From assembly GCF_017876775.1 (NCBI RefSeq), contig NZ_JAGIOP010000002.1, positions 3,844,001 to 3,908,000 of the forward strand: a DNA stretch of 64,000 bases. Direction: 5' to 3'. Under the pieces are notes generated by a model. That model had not been told where the DNA came from. It ran no database searches and saw only the letters and a list, made by a program, of their open reading frames with translations. The translations under genes were made by a program, and so were the position numbers. Positions 46,197-54,420 of the stretch are shown here, piece by piece. Numbering within the stretch: the stretch's first letter is position 1; each line of letters begins with the position of its first letter. Source of the stretch: Mycolicibacterium lutetiense. Lineage in GTDB: Bacteria; Actinomycetota; Actinomycetes; Mycobacteriales; Mycobacteriaceae.

Positions 46197-47303
46197 ATGA
46201 AAACACGCGCTGCCGTGCTCTGGGGCTTGGGAGAGAAGTGGGAGGTTGATGAGATCGAGCTGGATCCGCCCGGTGCGGATGAAGTGCTGGTCCGGTTGAC
46301 CGCCAGCGGGTTGTGCCATTCAGACGAACACCTGGTGACCGGTGATCTGCCGTTTCCGCTGCCCGTCGTCGGTGGTCATGAAGGCGCCGGCACCGTGGTC
46401 GAGGTGGGTGCAGGTGTCGAGGACCTGGCCGAGGGCGATTCGGTCATCCTGACGTTCCTGCCGTCTTGCGGGCACTGCTCTTACTGCGCGCGCGGGATGG
46501 GAAACCTGTGCGACATGGGTGCGGCGATCATGATGGGACCCCAGATCGACGGCACCTACCGCTTCCATGCCCGCGGCGAGGATGTCGGCCAGATGTGCTT
46601 GCTGGGCACGTTCTCGGAATACACCGTGGTGCCGAAGGCCTCCTTGGTCAAGGTTGACCACGGGACACCGTTGGACAAGGCGGCCTTGATCGGTTGCGGT
46701 GTCACGACCGGTTACGGCTCGGCGGTACGCACCGGTGACGTGCGCGCCGGGGATACCGTGGTCGTGATCGGCGCCGGCGGCATCGGCATGAATGCGATCC
46801 AAGGCGCCCGCATCGCTGGCGCGTTGACCATCGTGGCTGTCGACCCAGTGGAGTTCAAGCGCGAACAAGCTGGCGGTTTCGGCGCGACGCATGCCGTTGC
46901 CACCATCGATGAGGCCTGGTCACTGATCAGCGACATCACCCGTGGCAAACTCGCCGACGTCTGCGTCTTGACCACCGACGTCGCCGAAGGGGCCTACACC
47001 GCTGAGGCGCTATCACTGGTCGGTAAACGCGGCCGTGTGGTCATTACCGCGATCGGACACCCCGAAGACACGTCGATGTCGGGCTCGCTGCTGGAATTAA
47101 CGCTGTATGAAAAGCAGATCCGCGGTGCCCTCTACGGCTCGTCCAACGCCGCCCACGACATCCCGCGGCTCGTCGAACTCTACAACTCCGGACAACTCAA
47201 ACTCGACGAGCTGATCACCCGTGAGTACACCCTCGATGAGATCAATGAGGGCTACGACGACATGCGGTCAGGCCGCAACATCCGAGGACTCATCCGATTC
47301 TGA
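46197..47303 (+). CDS. Zn-dependent alcohol dehydrogenase, NDMA-type
   Basis: A 368-residue medium-chain dehydrogenase. The catalytic-zinc ligands are in ASGLCHSDEHLV and VVGGHEGAGTVVEVG; the structural zinc is bound by cysteines in LPSCGHCSYCARGMGNLC; VVVIGAGGIGMNAIQGA binds NAD and the following IVAVDP carries the Asp. It fits the actinobacterial NDMA-dependent alcohol dehydrogenase group, which keep a tightly bound cofactor. ATG 46197 has GAGGAG upstream. It would oxidise the fatty alcohol made by CYP153 to aldehyde; no aldehyde dehydrogenase gene is adjacent. Confidence 0.92.
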   Translation: MKTRAAVLWGLGEKWEVDEIELDPPGADEVLVRLTASGLCHSDEHLVTGDLPFPLPVVGGHEGAGTVVEVGAGVEDLAEGDSVILTFLPSCGHCSYCARGMGNLCDMGAAIMMGPQIDGTYRFHARGEDVGQMCLLGTFSEYTVVPKASLVKVDHGTPLDKAALIGCGVTTGYGSAVRTGDVRAGDTVVVIGAGGIGMNAIQGARIAGALTIVAVDPVEFKREQAGGFGATHAVATIDEAWSLISDITRGKLADVCVLTTDVAEGAYTAEALSLVGKRGRVVITAIGHPEDTSMSGSLLELTLYEKQIRGALYGSSNAAHDIPRLVELYNSGQLKLDELITREYTLDEINEGYDDMRSGRNIRGLIRF

Positions 47304-47573
47304 CAGAGCACCGAAAGCAGGGAAGCGCAAAACGGCACCAAGCGAGCTCAGTACAACGATGGCGATGCTGCGGGTCAGGGGCTCTCACCGTTGACGCTTT
47401 GATGCGGATAGCGATCGAAAGCAATGTTTCCCATAGTCATAGGCGGTCGAGCTGCGCGGGTGAGATTGGCTGCGGTCGACCAGTTCTGGCACCTACCGCC
47501 AGCCGCGACGCCTTGATGGAACGTAGCTTTCGATGAGTCTTAACAGTGCTATTGGACAAGAGAGGAAGCGGCG

Positions 47574-48674
47574 ATGGCGAGGATTGAAATTCCCTATCCC
47601 CACAGGAGAGGAGGGCACTGTGGTTCCGGTGCGCTGCGTGACCTTACTGAATGGGCACAACTAGGATGGGGGACAGAAACACTCAGTGAAGGATTGGTCT
47701 TCACCCTCGGCGGAGCCTTGGACTTCTCGTACGTCCGCTCTACGCAATTGTTTCCCCAGATCTACCTGGTAGGACGAGGAAGCGACCTGGAAAAAGACTA
47801 CCTCTCCCGAGTTGGTGCAAACTGCGTAGTGCGATCGACCGATGACGCAGACGTGGGATGGTCATTTGTTACCGACGAAGTCGACAAGGGCCGACCCGTC
47901 ATGGTCTGGGCTGACATCGGCGAACTTCCTTACCTGCGCGTCCGATTGCACATGAGCCGTCACGACATCGTCATCACCGGATATGATGACGAACAAGGGG
48001 TTGCCTATGTGGTCGATAATGACCGCGAGACCACCCAAACGGTGGCTTATGACGACCTGCGCCGGGCGCGGTCCTCGGTAGGGTTCCCTACACCGACCCG
48101 GCACACCACATATCACGTCGACTGGCCGGAGCGAGTGCCCGACCTTGGGCCGATTGCCGCCACTGCATTAGCCGCGAGCGCAGCTTTCATGCGCGGCGGT
48201 GCCGTAGGTGCGCCGCTACTGCGCATCGAGGCAGCTGAAGTCGAGGCCTCCGGTTTGAAGGGTGTGCAGGAGTTCGCCGATGACGTACGGCATTGGCCAA
48301 CGGTGTTTGATGACGACGCCCTGACCGCGGCATTGTTCGGGCTCGGGGCGTTCATCGAGAAAGCCGGAACCGGTGGCGGGCTCTTTCGTATGCTGCAAGC
48401 ACAAGGTTGCCAGAATATCGCCGATCTCCTCGGGGACGCCGCCGCAGCCGAAGCGGCGGCCGCGGCCCGACACGCTTCCCAAGCGTGGTCTGAGCTTGCG
48501 GCCGCAGCCACCGATGCCGGCACATCGCTACGGAGTCGTAGTCTCGCTGCGGCCAAAATCGCCGCGACGATCCCGGACTCCGAAACACGCCTCGTCGAAG
48601 CCCTCGAAACGGCCAGTCGATCCGTTGGCACTGTCGATACCGGCCTCGAGGCTTATCTGAAAGGCTATCTGTGA
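47574..48674 (+). CDS. BtrH N-terminal domain protein, papain-like acyltransferase fold
   Basis: A 366-residue protein. The N-terminal 130 residues match the BtrH N-terminal domain: RRGGHCGSGALRDL holds the candidate nucleophilic Cys16, then EGLVFTLGGALDFSY, and HDIVITGYDDEQGVAYVVDND with a candidate catalytic His. The C-terminal half resembles DUF4872: helical, Ala-rich. BtrH itself transfers an acyl group from a carrier protein onto an aminoglycoside in butirosin biosynthesis, but most homologues have no known function. ATG 47574 has AGAGGAAG upstream. Its TGA overlaps the GTG of a transglutaminase-like gene (GTGA), so the two are coupled. No carrier protein or peptide synthetase is nearby. 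Confidence 0.8.
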   Translation: MARIEIPYPHRRGGHCGSGALRDLTEWAQLGWGTETLSEGLVFTLGGALDFSYVRSTQLFPQIYLVGRGSDLEKDYLSRVGANCVVRSTDDADVGWSFVTDEVDKGRPVMVWADIGELPYLRVRLHMSRHDIVITGYDDEQGVAYVVDNDRETTQTVAYDDLRRARSSVGFPTPTRHTTYHVDWPERVPDLGPIAATALAASAAFMRGGAVGAPLLRIEAAEVEASGLKGVQEFADDVRHWPTVFDDDALTAALFGLGAFIEKAGTGGGLFRMLQAQGCQNIADLLGDAAAAEAAAAARHASQAWSELAAAATDAGTSLRSRSLAAAKIAATIPDSETRLVEALETASRSVGTVDTGLEAYLKGYL

Positions 48675-49339
48675 GCGACACTTCAAACGAATCGAGTTTC
48701 CTGGAGACAACTGGGTTCCTCGATTGGCAGCACGACGATGTACAGCGCTTCACCGAGGACGCGGTCGGTGACGTTCGTGACCCTGTGCAGAAGGCGAGGT
48801 TGATCTTCACCGCTGTGCGGGACAGGATTTGGTACGATCCCTATAGCACCGACGACGATCCCGAGCATTATCGGGCGAGCTATGTAGCGACAGCGTCGAG
48901 GGCGTATTGCATACCGAAGGCGGTGCTGCTGACCGCGGCAGCTCGTGCGGCGGGCATTCCGGCCCGGCTCGGATTCGCGGACGTGCGCAACCATCTGCAG
49001 ACCACCACATTGCGTGCCCGGATGGGAGGTACCGACGTGTTCGTCTACCACGGATATAGCGAATTACAACTCAACAACCGCTGGGTGAAGGCCACTCCGG
49101 CGTTCAATGCCGAGCTCTGCGCGCGATTCGGTGTACCTCCGATCGACTTCGACGGCCACACCGATGCGCTCCTCCATGCCTACGACGGTGGGGGAAGCCA
49201 ACACATGGAGTACCTCAACGACCGCGGTTGGTACCACGATCTCCCCTTCACCGACATCGTTACAGAGTTGCATCACCGGTACGGCCCGCTCATGGCTGGC
49301 GCTGGAGCCCAGCGTGACGCCTTCTCCCAGGAGTTGTGA
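48671..49339 (+). CDS. Transglutaminase-like protein
   Basis: A 222-residue protein with the transglutaminase core of the bacterial protease-like group. The Cys is in ASRAYCIPKAVLLTAAARAAG near residue 80, the His in VFVYHGYSELQLNNRWVKA near 125, and the Asp-bearing strand is probably around FDGHTD. These proteins use Cys-His-Asp chemistry for amide hydrolysis or transfer. No signal peptide or membrane segment, so cytosolic. GTG 48671 overlaps the BtrH-like gene stop. The pairing of two thiol-type amidase/acyltransferases is unusual and points to a joint acyl- or peptidyl-transfer process. Confidence 0.85.
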   Translation: MSDTSNESSFLETTGFLDWQHDDVQRFTEDAVGDVRDPVQKARLIFTAVRDRIWYDPYSTDDDPEHYRASYVATASRAYCIPKAVLLTAAARAAGIPARLGFADVRNHLQTTTLRARMGGTDVFVYHGYSELQLNNRWVKATPAFNAELCARFGVPPIDFDGHTDALLHAYDGGGSQHMEYLNDRGWYHDLPFTDIVTELHHRYGPLMAGAGAQRDAFSQEL

Positions 49340-49593
49340 GGCGCTGCGGACTGTGTGCCAGTTCATTGTGACGCGATCTGGCCGGCTATGAATACACTGC
49401 AGTCCAAGGGATTACGGGCAGGACCAGATAGCCGACAGTGTCCTAATCGGAAGGTGTGTCGCAGCGATGATCTCGGCGGGCTAACGAGTCCTACATACAT
49501 ATCTACCGGCGATCAGCCCAGTCGACGCCGGCGCAATTCTTCAGTCGTGTGGTGAACCACGCGCTACGAGGGTCTATTTAGGAGGGTTTCGTC

Positions 49594-50148
49594 ATCGAAG
49601 AGCAAGCGGAAGAAGATTCGGCCATCGCATGGTGGCATAGCTTTCAGGATCGTGCTGTCGCCGCCGACGGCGACTACCTTGATGCGCACCACCCGTGGTG
49701 CCTTGGTTGCGGCACAGACAATCCGCACGGTCATCGCCTGCGAGCGCGTCGGCATGGCGACGGGGTGGGTGCCAGGCATATCTTCGACGGCAGACATCGC
49801 GGCGCACCCGGTATCGCACATGGCGGCGCAGTCATGACCGTACTCGACGACATGGTGGGCATGTTGCTGTACGTCGTCGGTGAGATGGCCGTCACCCGCA
49901 GGTTCGATACCGAGTTCTACGCGCCGGTGTTGCTGGGGGTCCCCTACGAGGTCAGCGCGGAGCTGGTGTCCAAGACCGGCCGGAAACTCGAAGTCCGGAC
50001 AGAATTGCGCGAGGAGACTACCGGTCAGCTAGTCGCGTCCGCCTCAGGGTTATTCGTCGTCGTCACGATGGCGCACTTCACTAGTTCCATACAGAAGGCG
50101 ACTTCGACACCCTGCATTGTGCGGTCACCCAGGGAGGGAAGATGCTGA
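49594..50148 (+). CDS. PaaI-type hotdog thioesterase with no canonical start codon
   Basis: The frame encodes a complete hotdog thioesterase of the 'CxGCGxDNPHG' type: HHPWCLGCGTDNPHGHRLRA, then APGIAHGGAVMTVLDDMVG and FDTEFYAPVLLGVPYEV. A perfect AGGAGG lies at 49580-49585, and the frame is closed by a TAG overlapping that site (49579-49581). Between there and the conserved Cys motif there is no ATG, GTG or TTG; only GTC (49591) and ATC (49594) stand at the right distance. The first canonical start, GTG 49765, would remove the Cys motif. Either an ATC-type start is used or GTG has mutated to GTC and the gene is silent. Confidence 0.65.
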   Translation: MEEQAEEDSAIAWWHSFQDRAVAADGDYLDAHHPWCLGCGTDNPHGHRLRARRHGDGVGARHIFDGRHRGAPGIAHGGAVMTVLDDMVGMLLYVVGEMAVTRRFDTEFYAPVLLGVPYEVSAELVSKTGRKLEVRTELREETTGQLVASASGLFVVVTMAHFTSSIQKATSTPCIVRSPREGRC

Positions 50149-50329
50149 GCACCAGCCTTGGAGGTGGCGCACGGCTGGCCGCGCGCGTTCCACGTCTCTT
50201 ACCCCGCTCGACGCAAACATCATCAACGCACTCATGTACCTGGTCGCCGAGGATCACCTCCACCAGACGGCGGCCACGGGTCAGCGCCGTCGTATTCGAC
50301 GGCCCGCGCCCGCGCACAGGAGACCGGTC

Positions 50330-51379
50330 ATGAGCACCTACGGCCTGTCGGTTCTCGGCGCGGATTTGAAGTCACTGGCCCAGACCGCACACGCCGCCGA
50401 TGCGGCCGGGTTCGACGCCGTATGGGCCTCGGAGTTCTACTCCCGGTCGGGTTCGATCTCCATGGCCGCGATGGCCAACTGCACACAGAACTGCCGGATC
50501 GGTTCCTCCATTCTCTACGGCGTCGGCCGAAGCCCCCTGGTGCTGGCCACCGAGGCGCGTGATCTCGACGAACTCTCCAACGGACGGCTGGTGCTGGGCA
50601 TCGGCAACGGCACCAAGCGGATGATGAGCGACTGGCACGGCGTGCCCGACACCTCCGCGCCCGCGCTGCGGATGGAAGAACTCGTGATGCTGCTGCGCCG
50701 GATATGGAACCTGCATGAAGGCCCGATCCATCACGAGGGTCGTTTTTACAGAATGAATCTCACGCCGACCGGCGACGTGGGACCCTCCAGCCGGCCGATC
50801 CCGATCGTCACCGCCGGTGTCCGGCCTCGGATGTGCGAGGCGGCCGGGCGGGTGGCCGACGGGCTGGCCGGACATCCCCTGTTCACCACCACCTACGTCG
50901 AGGAGATCGTCCGGCCCGCTATCGCCAGGGGTGCCGCGCACACCGGCCGCGACCCCAATGACGTGGAAATCATTTCCATGGTGATGTGCGCCATCCACGA
51001 CGACGCCGAGGTCGCCAGGCGCGAACTGGCGCAGCAGATTGCGTTCTACTCCTCGGTCAAATCCTACGAGACGGTACTTGATGTGAACGGCTTCGCCAGC
51101 GAAGGCCGAACCATCCGGGAAGCATTCGCCCAGCGCGATTTCCCGGCGATGTTCGCCGCGGTGTCCGAGGAGATGATCGACACCATGGGCGTCGCGGGGA
51201 CGGCACACGAGGTCCGTGAACAGCTGAGACGCTACGACGGCGTCCTCGACCACATCATGCTGTATTCACCATCGGTTGGCATCGCTCCCGAGCGCGTGCA
51301 GCAAAACCTCGACAGCATCATTCGGGAATGCTCGCCCGCCTCGATGTCGCCAGGGCAGTCCGGTCCACGTTCAATCTGA
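50330..51379 (+). CDS. LLM-class F420-dependent oxidoreductase
   Basis: A 349-residue luciferase-like monooxygenase-family protein. The N-terminal AHAADAAGFDAVWASEFYSR, IGSSILYGVGRSPLVLATEA (residues about 60-78), LDELSNGRLVLGIGNGTKRM and PIVTAGVRPRMCEAAGRVADG are standard positions of the TIM barrel that binds coenzyme F420. It should be cytosolic and transfer hydride to or from an unknown substrate. ATG 50330 has CAGGAGA upstream. The 180 bp before it contain a short frame (TPLDANIINALMYLVAE) that resembles nothing certain. It follows the thioesterase gene on the same strand. Confidence 0.9.
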   Translation: MSTYGLSVLGADLKSLAQTAHAADAAGFDAVWASEFYSRSGSISMAAMANCTQNCRIGSSILYGVGRSPLVLATEARDLDELSNGRLVLGIGNGTKRMMSDWHGVPDTSAPALRMEELVMLLRRIWNLHEGPIHHEGRFYRMNLTPTGDVGPSSRPIPIVTAGVRPRMCEAAGRVADGLAGHPLFTTTYVEEIVRPAIARGAAHTGRDPNDVEIISMVMCAIHDDAEVARRELAQQIAFYSSVKSYETVLDVNGFASEGRTIREAFAQRDFPAMFAAVSEEMIDTMGVAGTAHEVREQLRRYDGVLDHIMLYSPSVGIAPERVQQNLDSIIRECSPASMSPGQSGPRSI

Positions 51380-51426
51380 TCCACGCATTGCCGCCGAAGT
51401 TGACCCGTCCCCGTCCGCGGTCGCAT

Positions 51427-51891
51427 TTAGTGCGTCTGTCGCGCCGACCCCGCCGACGGTTGTGCGGCGTTGTTGAGGATGTTGGCGTCGTCGCTGTCGG
51501 GGAGGTCGTGGCGGACCACGCGTACCCGCCCCCGGGGTAGGCATGCCATGTAGCCGTGGCGCTTGCCGTACAACTCCCATGCCGTTTCCTCGGAATCGGG
51601 GTCGACGTCGATGCTGTGTCCACGCGAGAACCTCAGGTGTAGCCCTCCATCGTCGCCGGACCAGGCCTGAGTGCACACCGCGCCGGCGAGGTTCAACAAC
51701 GGGCGTTCGTCAGTCGCGATCTTGAGTGGATCGATGCGTACCGCTTCTGCGGGATACGGGTCGACCGCAGGCAGTGTCAGCAGCAAGGGGCACGAGATGA
51801 CAATCTCGTTGTAGTCGTCCAGGTCCAGGACCAGGCCGTCGCGCACGGAGACGCGTTGCACGACACAATTTTCGATCCATTGGGTATACAT
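51427..51891 (-). CDS. Mycobacterial hypothetical protein, DUF6188-like
   Basis: A 154-residue protein with no catalytic motif. MYTQWIENCVVQRVSVRDGL starts a beta-rich domain; LHLRFSRGHSIDVDPDSEETAWELYG is the part that resembles DUF6188 (an immunity-protein-like fold of mycobacteria). No signal peptide. It converges with the LLM gene, whose stop is 48 bp away, and lies 75 bp from the TetR gene that is also leftward. Function unknown. Confidence 0.7.
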   Translation of the reverse strand: MYTQWIENCVVQRVSVRDGLVLDLDDYNEIVISCPLLLTLPAVDPYPAEAVRIDPLKIATDERPLLNLAGAVCTQAWSGDDGGLHLRFSRGHSIDVDPDSEETAWELYGKRHGYMACLPRGRVRVVRHDLPDSDDANILNNAAQPSAGSARQTH

Positions 51892-51966
51892 GGCACTCTC
51901 CTTCGCCGCGTCATCGAGCCTCGCCCTAAGGGTACTTCAGGTAGCGCTGCGATACTACTAGTATCG

Positions 51967-52638
51967 TTATGCGGTTTCCGCGGGTCGTGCGCGGCTGGTC
52001 ACCACGCGCCGAGTGGCCAGGTCGATGCGTTCGCGAGTATCGGCGGCCGACGCTCGGTGGCCACAAAAGGCCACGAGGTTGGCCAGCCACACGTCGGAGA
52101 TGATCGCGGCGATGTGTAAATCGGCTGGAGTCGGTTCGCCGCCCCTGAGCGTGCGGGCCAGCAGGGTCTGAATTTCGGCGGCGGCGCAGTCTAGTTCTGC
52201 GGCTGCCCGGGTGTCTGCAACGGCGAACGCTCGTGTCATGGCTGATGTCAGCCAGGGATCGCGCTGCCAGCGGTCATGTAGGTGTGTGGTGAGACGTTCG
52301 AGCCGTTCCAATGGCGTGCCGTCACCGCTAGCCCAGTCGTCAGCCGAGTCGAGTCGGCGAAACTCGCGCGATAGCGCCGCCACCAACAAGTTGGTCTTCG
52401 CCGGGAAGTGGCGGTAGAGCGTGCCGACGGCGATACCGGCCCGCTCGGCGACCGACCGCATCTGAACCGCCTCATAGCCACCTGACGTGGCCACGAGCAG
52501 GGCCGCGTCCAGAATCGCTTCCCGGCGCTGGGTGGATGAATGCGAGGCGGGCGCTACAGCGGTCCGCGTCCGGCCGCCGGCTGATTTTGCCTCCAGCGGT
52601 CGGGTTTTGCCATGGCTGCGAGAAAGGGGGAGCGTCAT
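51967..52638 (-). CDS. TetR regulator, KstR-like
   Basis: A 223-residue TetR. RREAILDAALLVATSGGYEAVQM and SVAERAGIAVGTLYRHFPAK match the DNA-binding domain of KstR, the mycobacterial cholesterol-catabolism repressor, including the nearly identical YEAVQMRSVAERA segment. The C-terminal part (TSAMTRAFAVADTRAAAELD and ISDVWLANLVAF) follows KstR as well. An N-terminal extension of about 35 residues is rich in Ser/Arg. The true KstR is normally elsewhere in the genome, so this is probably a paralogue. Its ATG overlaps the stop of the hotdog thioesterase upstream (ATGA), forming a two-gene unit. Confidence 0.88.
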   Translation of the reverse strand: MTLPLSRSHGKTRPLEAKSAGGRTRTAVAPASHSSTQRREAILDAALLVATSGGYEAVQMRSVAERAGIAVGTLYRHFPAKTNLLVAALSREFRRLDSADDWASGDGTPLERLERLTTHLHDRWQRDPWLTSAMTRAFAVADTRAAAELDCAAAEIQTLLARTLRGGEPTPADLHIAAIISDVWLANLVAFCGHRASAADTRERIDLATRRVVTSRARPAETA

Positions 52639-53153
52639 GGTCGCCCGTCGTCGAGGCCGCCGTGACGTGAGAACTGTTCGAGAAGGCCGCCAAAAGCACT
52701 GACGTCGCCGTGCGCAGCGAAGTGATCCTGGCTGACCGCGACAAATACCGCAGTGGCGGTGAAGCGGTTGGCCCCATCGGAATCAGTGCCCGTCGCCATG
52801 ACGTGCAGAGCCCGTCCTTCGCGGCACCGGATGTGGGCGGTGATCCTGTGGGGTTGATGCAGAGGTACCGGCCGCAGATACTCCACTGTCAGGCTGCGAG
52901 TCACCGCTGGTGTGCCGGCGATCCACAATGTGAATCCCAAGACGTCATCGCACGCCGCCGCAACTGCTCCGCCATGGGCCAGCCCAGGAGCCCCGATGTG
53001 GCGCTCGTCGAAAATCACGTCGGAGTACACCGCGTCGCCGCGGCGGTGCACCACCAACTGCAGTCCGTGGGGATTGTCGGGGCCGCAACCCATGCACGTT
53101 GTCGTGTGCGAAGGTAACCGCTTCGGCAGCGACGCGCTTTCCGGCACAATCAC
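52635..53153 (-). CDS. PaaI-type hotdog thioesterase
   Basis: A 172-residue hotdog thioesterase of the 'CMGCGPDNPHG' type: THTTTCMGCGPDNPHGLQLVV-like N-terminus (residues 18-35), GAPGLAHGGAVAAACDDVLG, and LTVEYLRPVPLHQPH. It is complete and has GTG starts at 53153 and 53147. It resembles the start-less thioesterase at 49594. It is cotranscribed with the KstR-like regulator and divergent from another TetR gene at 53249, with a dyad in the spacer. Substrate probably an acyl- or steroid-CoA ester, by analogy only. Confidence 0.88.
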   Translation of the reverse strand: MIVPESASLPKRLPSHTTTCMGCGPDNPHGLQLVVHRRGDAVYSDVIFDERHIGAPGLAHGGAVAAACDDVLGFTLWIAGTPAVTRSLTVEYLRPVPLHQPHRITAHIRCREGRALHVMATGTDSDGANRFTATAVFVAVSQDHFAAHGDVSAFGGLLEQFSRHGGLDDGRP

Positions 53154-53162
53154 GCTCCAATA

Positions 53163-53189
53163 CTATCGGTTTCGCTTCGATACCGTTAG
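53163..53189. promoter_or_regulatory. Imperfect dyad in divergent spacer, possible operator
   Basis: CTATCGGT and ACCGTTAG form inverted arms (7 of 8 matching) around 11 bp, with an inner TATCG/CGATA pair. The site lies between the divergent thioesterase and TetR genes, both of which are associated with TetR-type regulators, and so may serve either. Confidence 0.5.
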
Positions 53190-53248
53190 TACCACACTGC
53201 TAGACTGCCAGGACAGCATCGCGTGAAATCGACCGCCGAGGTGAATGA

Positions 53249-53935
53249 GTGAGCGACAGTCAGCCAGCGCCGGTCCCTGACGATGACGTGGACCCGCGGC
53301 GAATCCGGTCTCGAAATCGACTGCTGGATGCAGCCGCGACCCTTCTGAGCACTGGCGGCGTGGAAGCCGTCACGATCGATGCCGTCACCAAAGCGTCCAA
53401 AGTGGCCAGAACCACGCTTTACCGCCATTTCCAAAGTTCGTCGCACCTGCTCGCAGCCACGTTCGAACGCTTGCTTCCCCAGGTGGCGACTCCGGTACCG
53501 ACCAGCGGCCCTCTGCGTGACCAGTTGATCGAATTGCTAAGCCGCCAAGCCGCTCTTTTCAACGACGCGCCACTGCATGTCACGACGCTGGCATGGCTGT
53601 CCCTTGGTCCCACCGGCCCGACGAACGAAGCCGATGATCGACACACATCCGGCGCGTTGCGGGCCCGAGTCGTCGACCAGTACCGGCAACCGTTCGACGC
53701 CATACTCTCTAGCCCGACGGCGCAAGCCGAGTTGGAGAACTTCGACCGAGAACTGGCGCTGTGCCAACTGGTCGGCCCACTGGCGTTTGCCCGGATGACC
53801 GGGATTCGCGGCATCACTCACGACGACTGCGAGAACCTCGTCGATGGCTTTCTCGCCGCCCACTGCAAGAGCGACGATGGCGAGACCAAGCGCGTGAAGG
53901 CCGCCAGTCTGCATGCAGGGCGACCGCTCGCATAG
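53249..53935 (+). CDS. TetR family transcriptional regulator
   Basis: A 228-residue TetR: SRNRLLDAAATLLSTGGVEA followed by IDAVTKASKVARTTLYRHFQS as helix-turn-helix. The ligand part includes LITHVTTLAWLSLG-like segments and a C-terminal extension. GTG 53249. Divergent from the thioesterase/KstR-like pair. It is the last gene before the integrative element and no other gene follows it closely. Ligand unknown. Confidence 0.87.
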   Translation: MSDSQPAPVPDDDVDPRRIRSRNRLLDAAATLLSTGGVEAVTIDAVTKASKVARTTLYRHFQSSSHLLAATFERLLPQVATPVPTSGPLRDQLIELLSRQAALFNDAPLHVTTLAWLSLGPTGPTNEADDRHTSGALRARVVDQYRQPFDAILSSPTAQAELENFDRELALCQLVGPLAFARMTGIRGITHDDCENLVDGFLAAHCKSDDGETKRVKAASLHAGRPLA

Positions 53936-54420
53936 CCCTCTAGCGGCAACGAGTTTCACTGCGCCCAGTCTGGCTGGTCTTCGAACTTTCCTCTGCACTC
54001 CAGTCACGTCGGCGATGGCACCGGCGAAATGTTCGCCGTCACTCGCTAGGGGCCGTGCACGCAGATCGCAGGCATGCCCACGACGACTATGTCGGGCCAG
54101 GCGACGTGAACCGCCTCAGCGTTCGCAGTGCGGTTGCTCGCGTTGAGACCCCGTAGCACTTTCGTCAATGGCATTGCGGATCGATGCGTGTTTATCGTCC
54201 GACGAAAAGTGATCGTGCTGGCCCCAGAGTGCAAGAGGTGTGTCGGAATTGGAGGAACTGGCTGGCAGGGATGGCTTGGTGGCAAGCGGGGCGGGTTACT
54301 CGGCAGTGACGACAGCGGCCGGGGCGCGCCATCGGAAGTGACGCTGAGCGACGCGCGGAACTGAGACGAATGTGGCTGTGGTCGTGGACGAAACCTCGTG
54401 TTGCTTCGTAGGTTGTCGAC
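53936..54420. other. 485-bp spacer that probably contains the element's left end
   Basis: No supportable gene. The region separates a chromosomal-type TetR gene from the first gene of the integrative element, so the left attachment site is expected here or a little outside. I looked for a copy of the tRNA-Pro 3' sequence (GGCGGGATTCGAACCCACGA) and did not see one. Short frames on both strands lack domains. Confidence 0.4.

Noticed and set aside
50149..50329. Small gene before the LLM oxidoreductase
   Set aside because: The frame (TPLDANIINALMYLVAE) has no secure homology and runs into the oxidoreductase start; it may be a decayed fragment but cannot be supported.
53936..54420. Left attachment site of the integrative element
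   Set aside because: Searched by eye for the tRNA-Pro 3' sequence and found none; only an eight-base word GGTCGTGG near 54380, in the wrong orientation.
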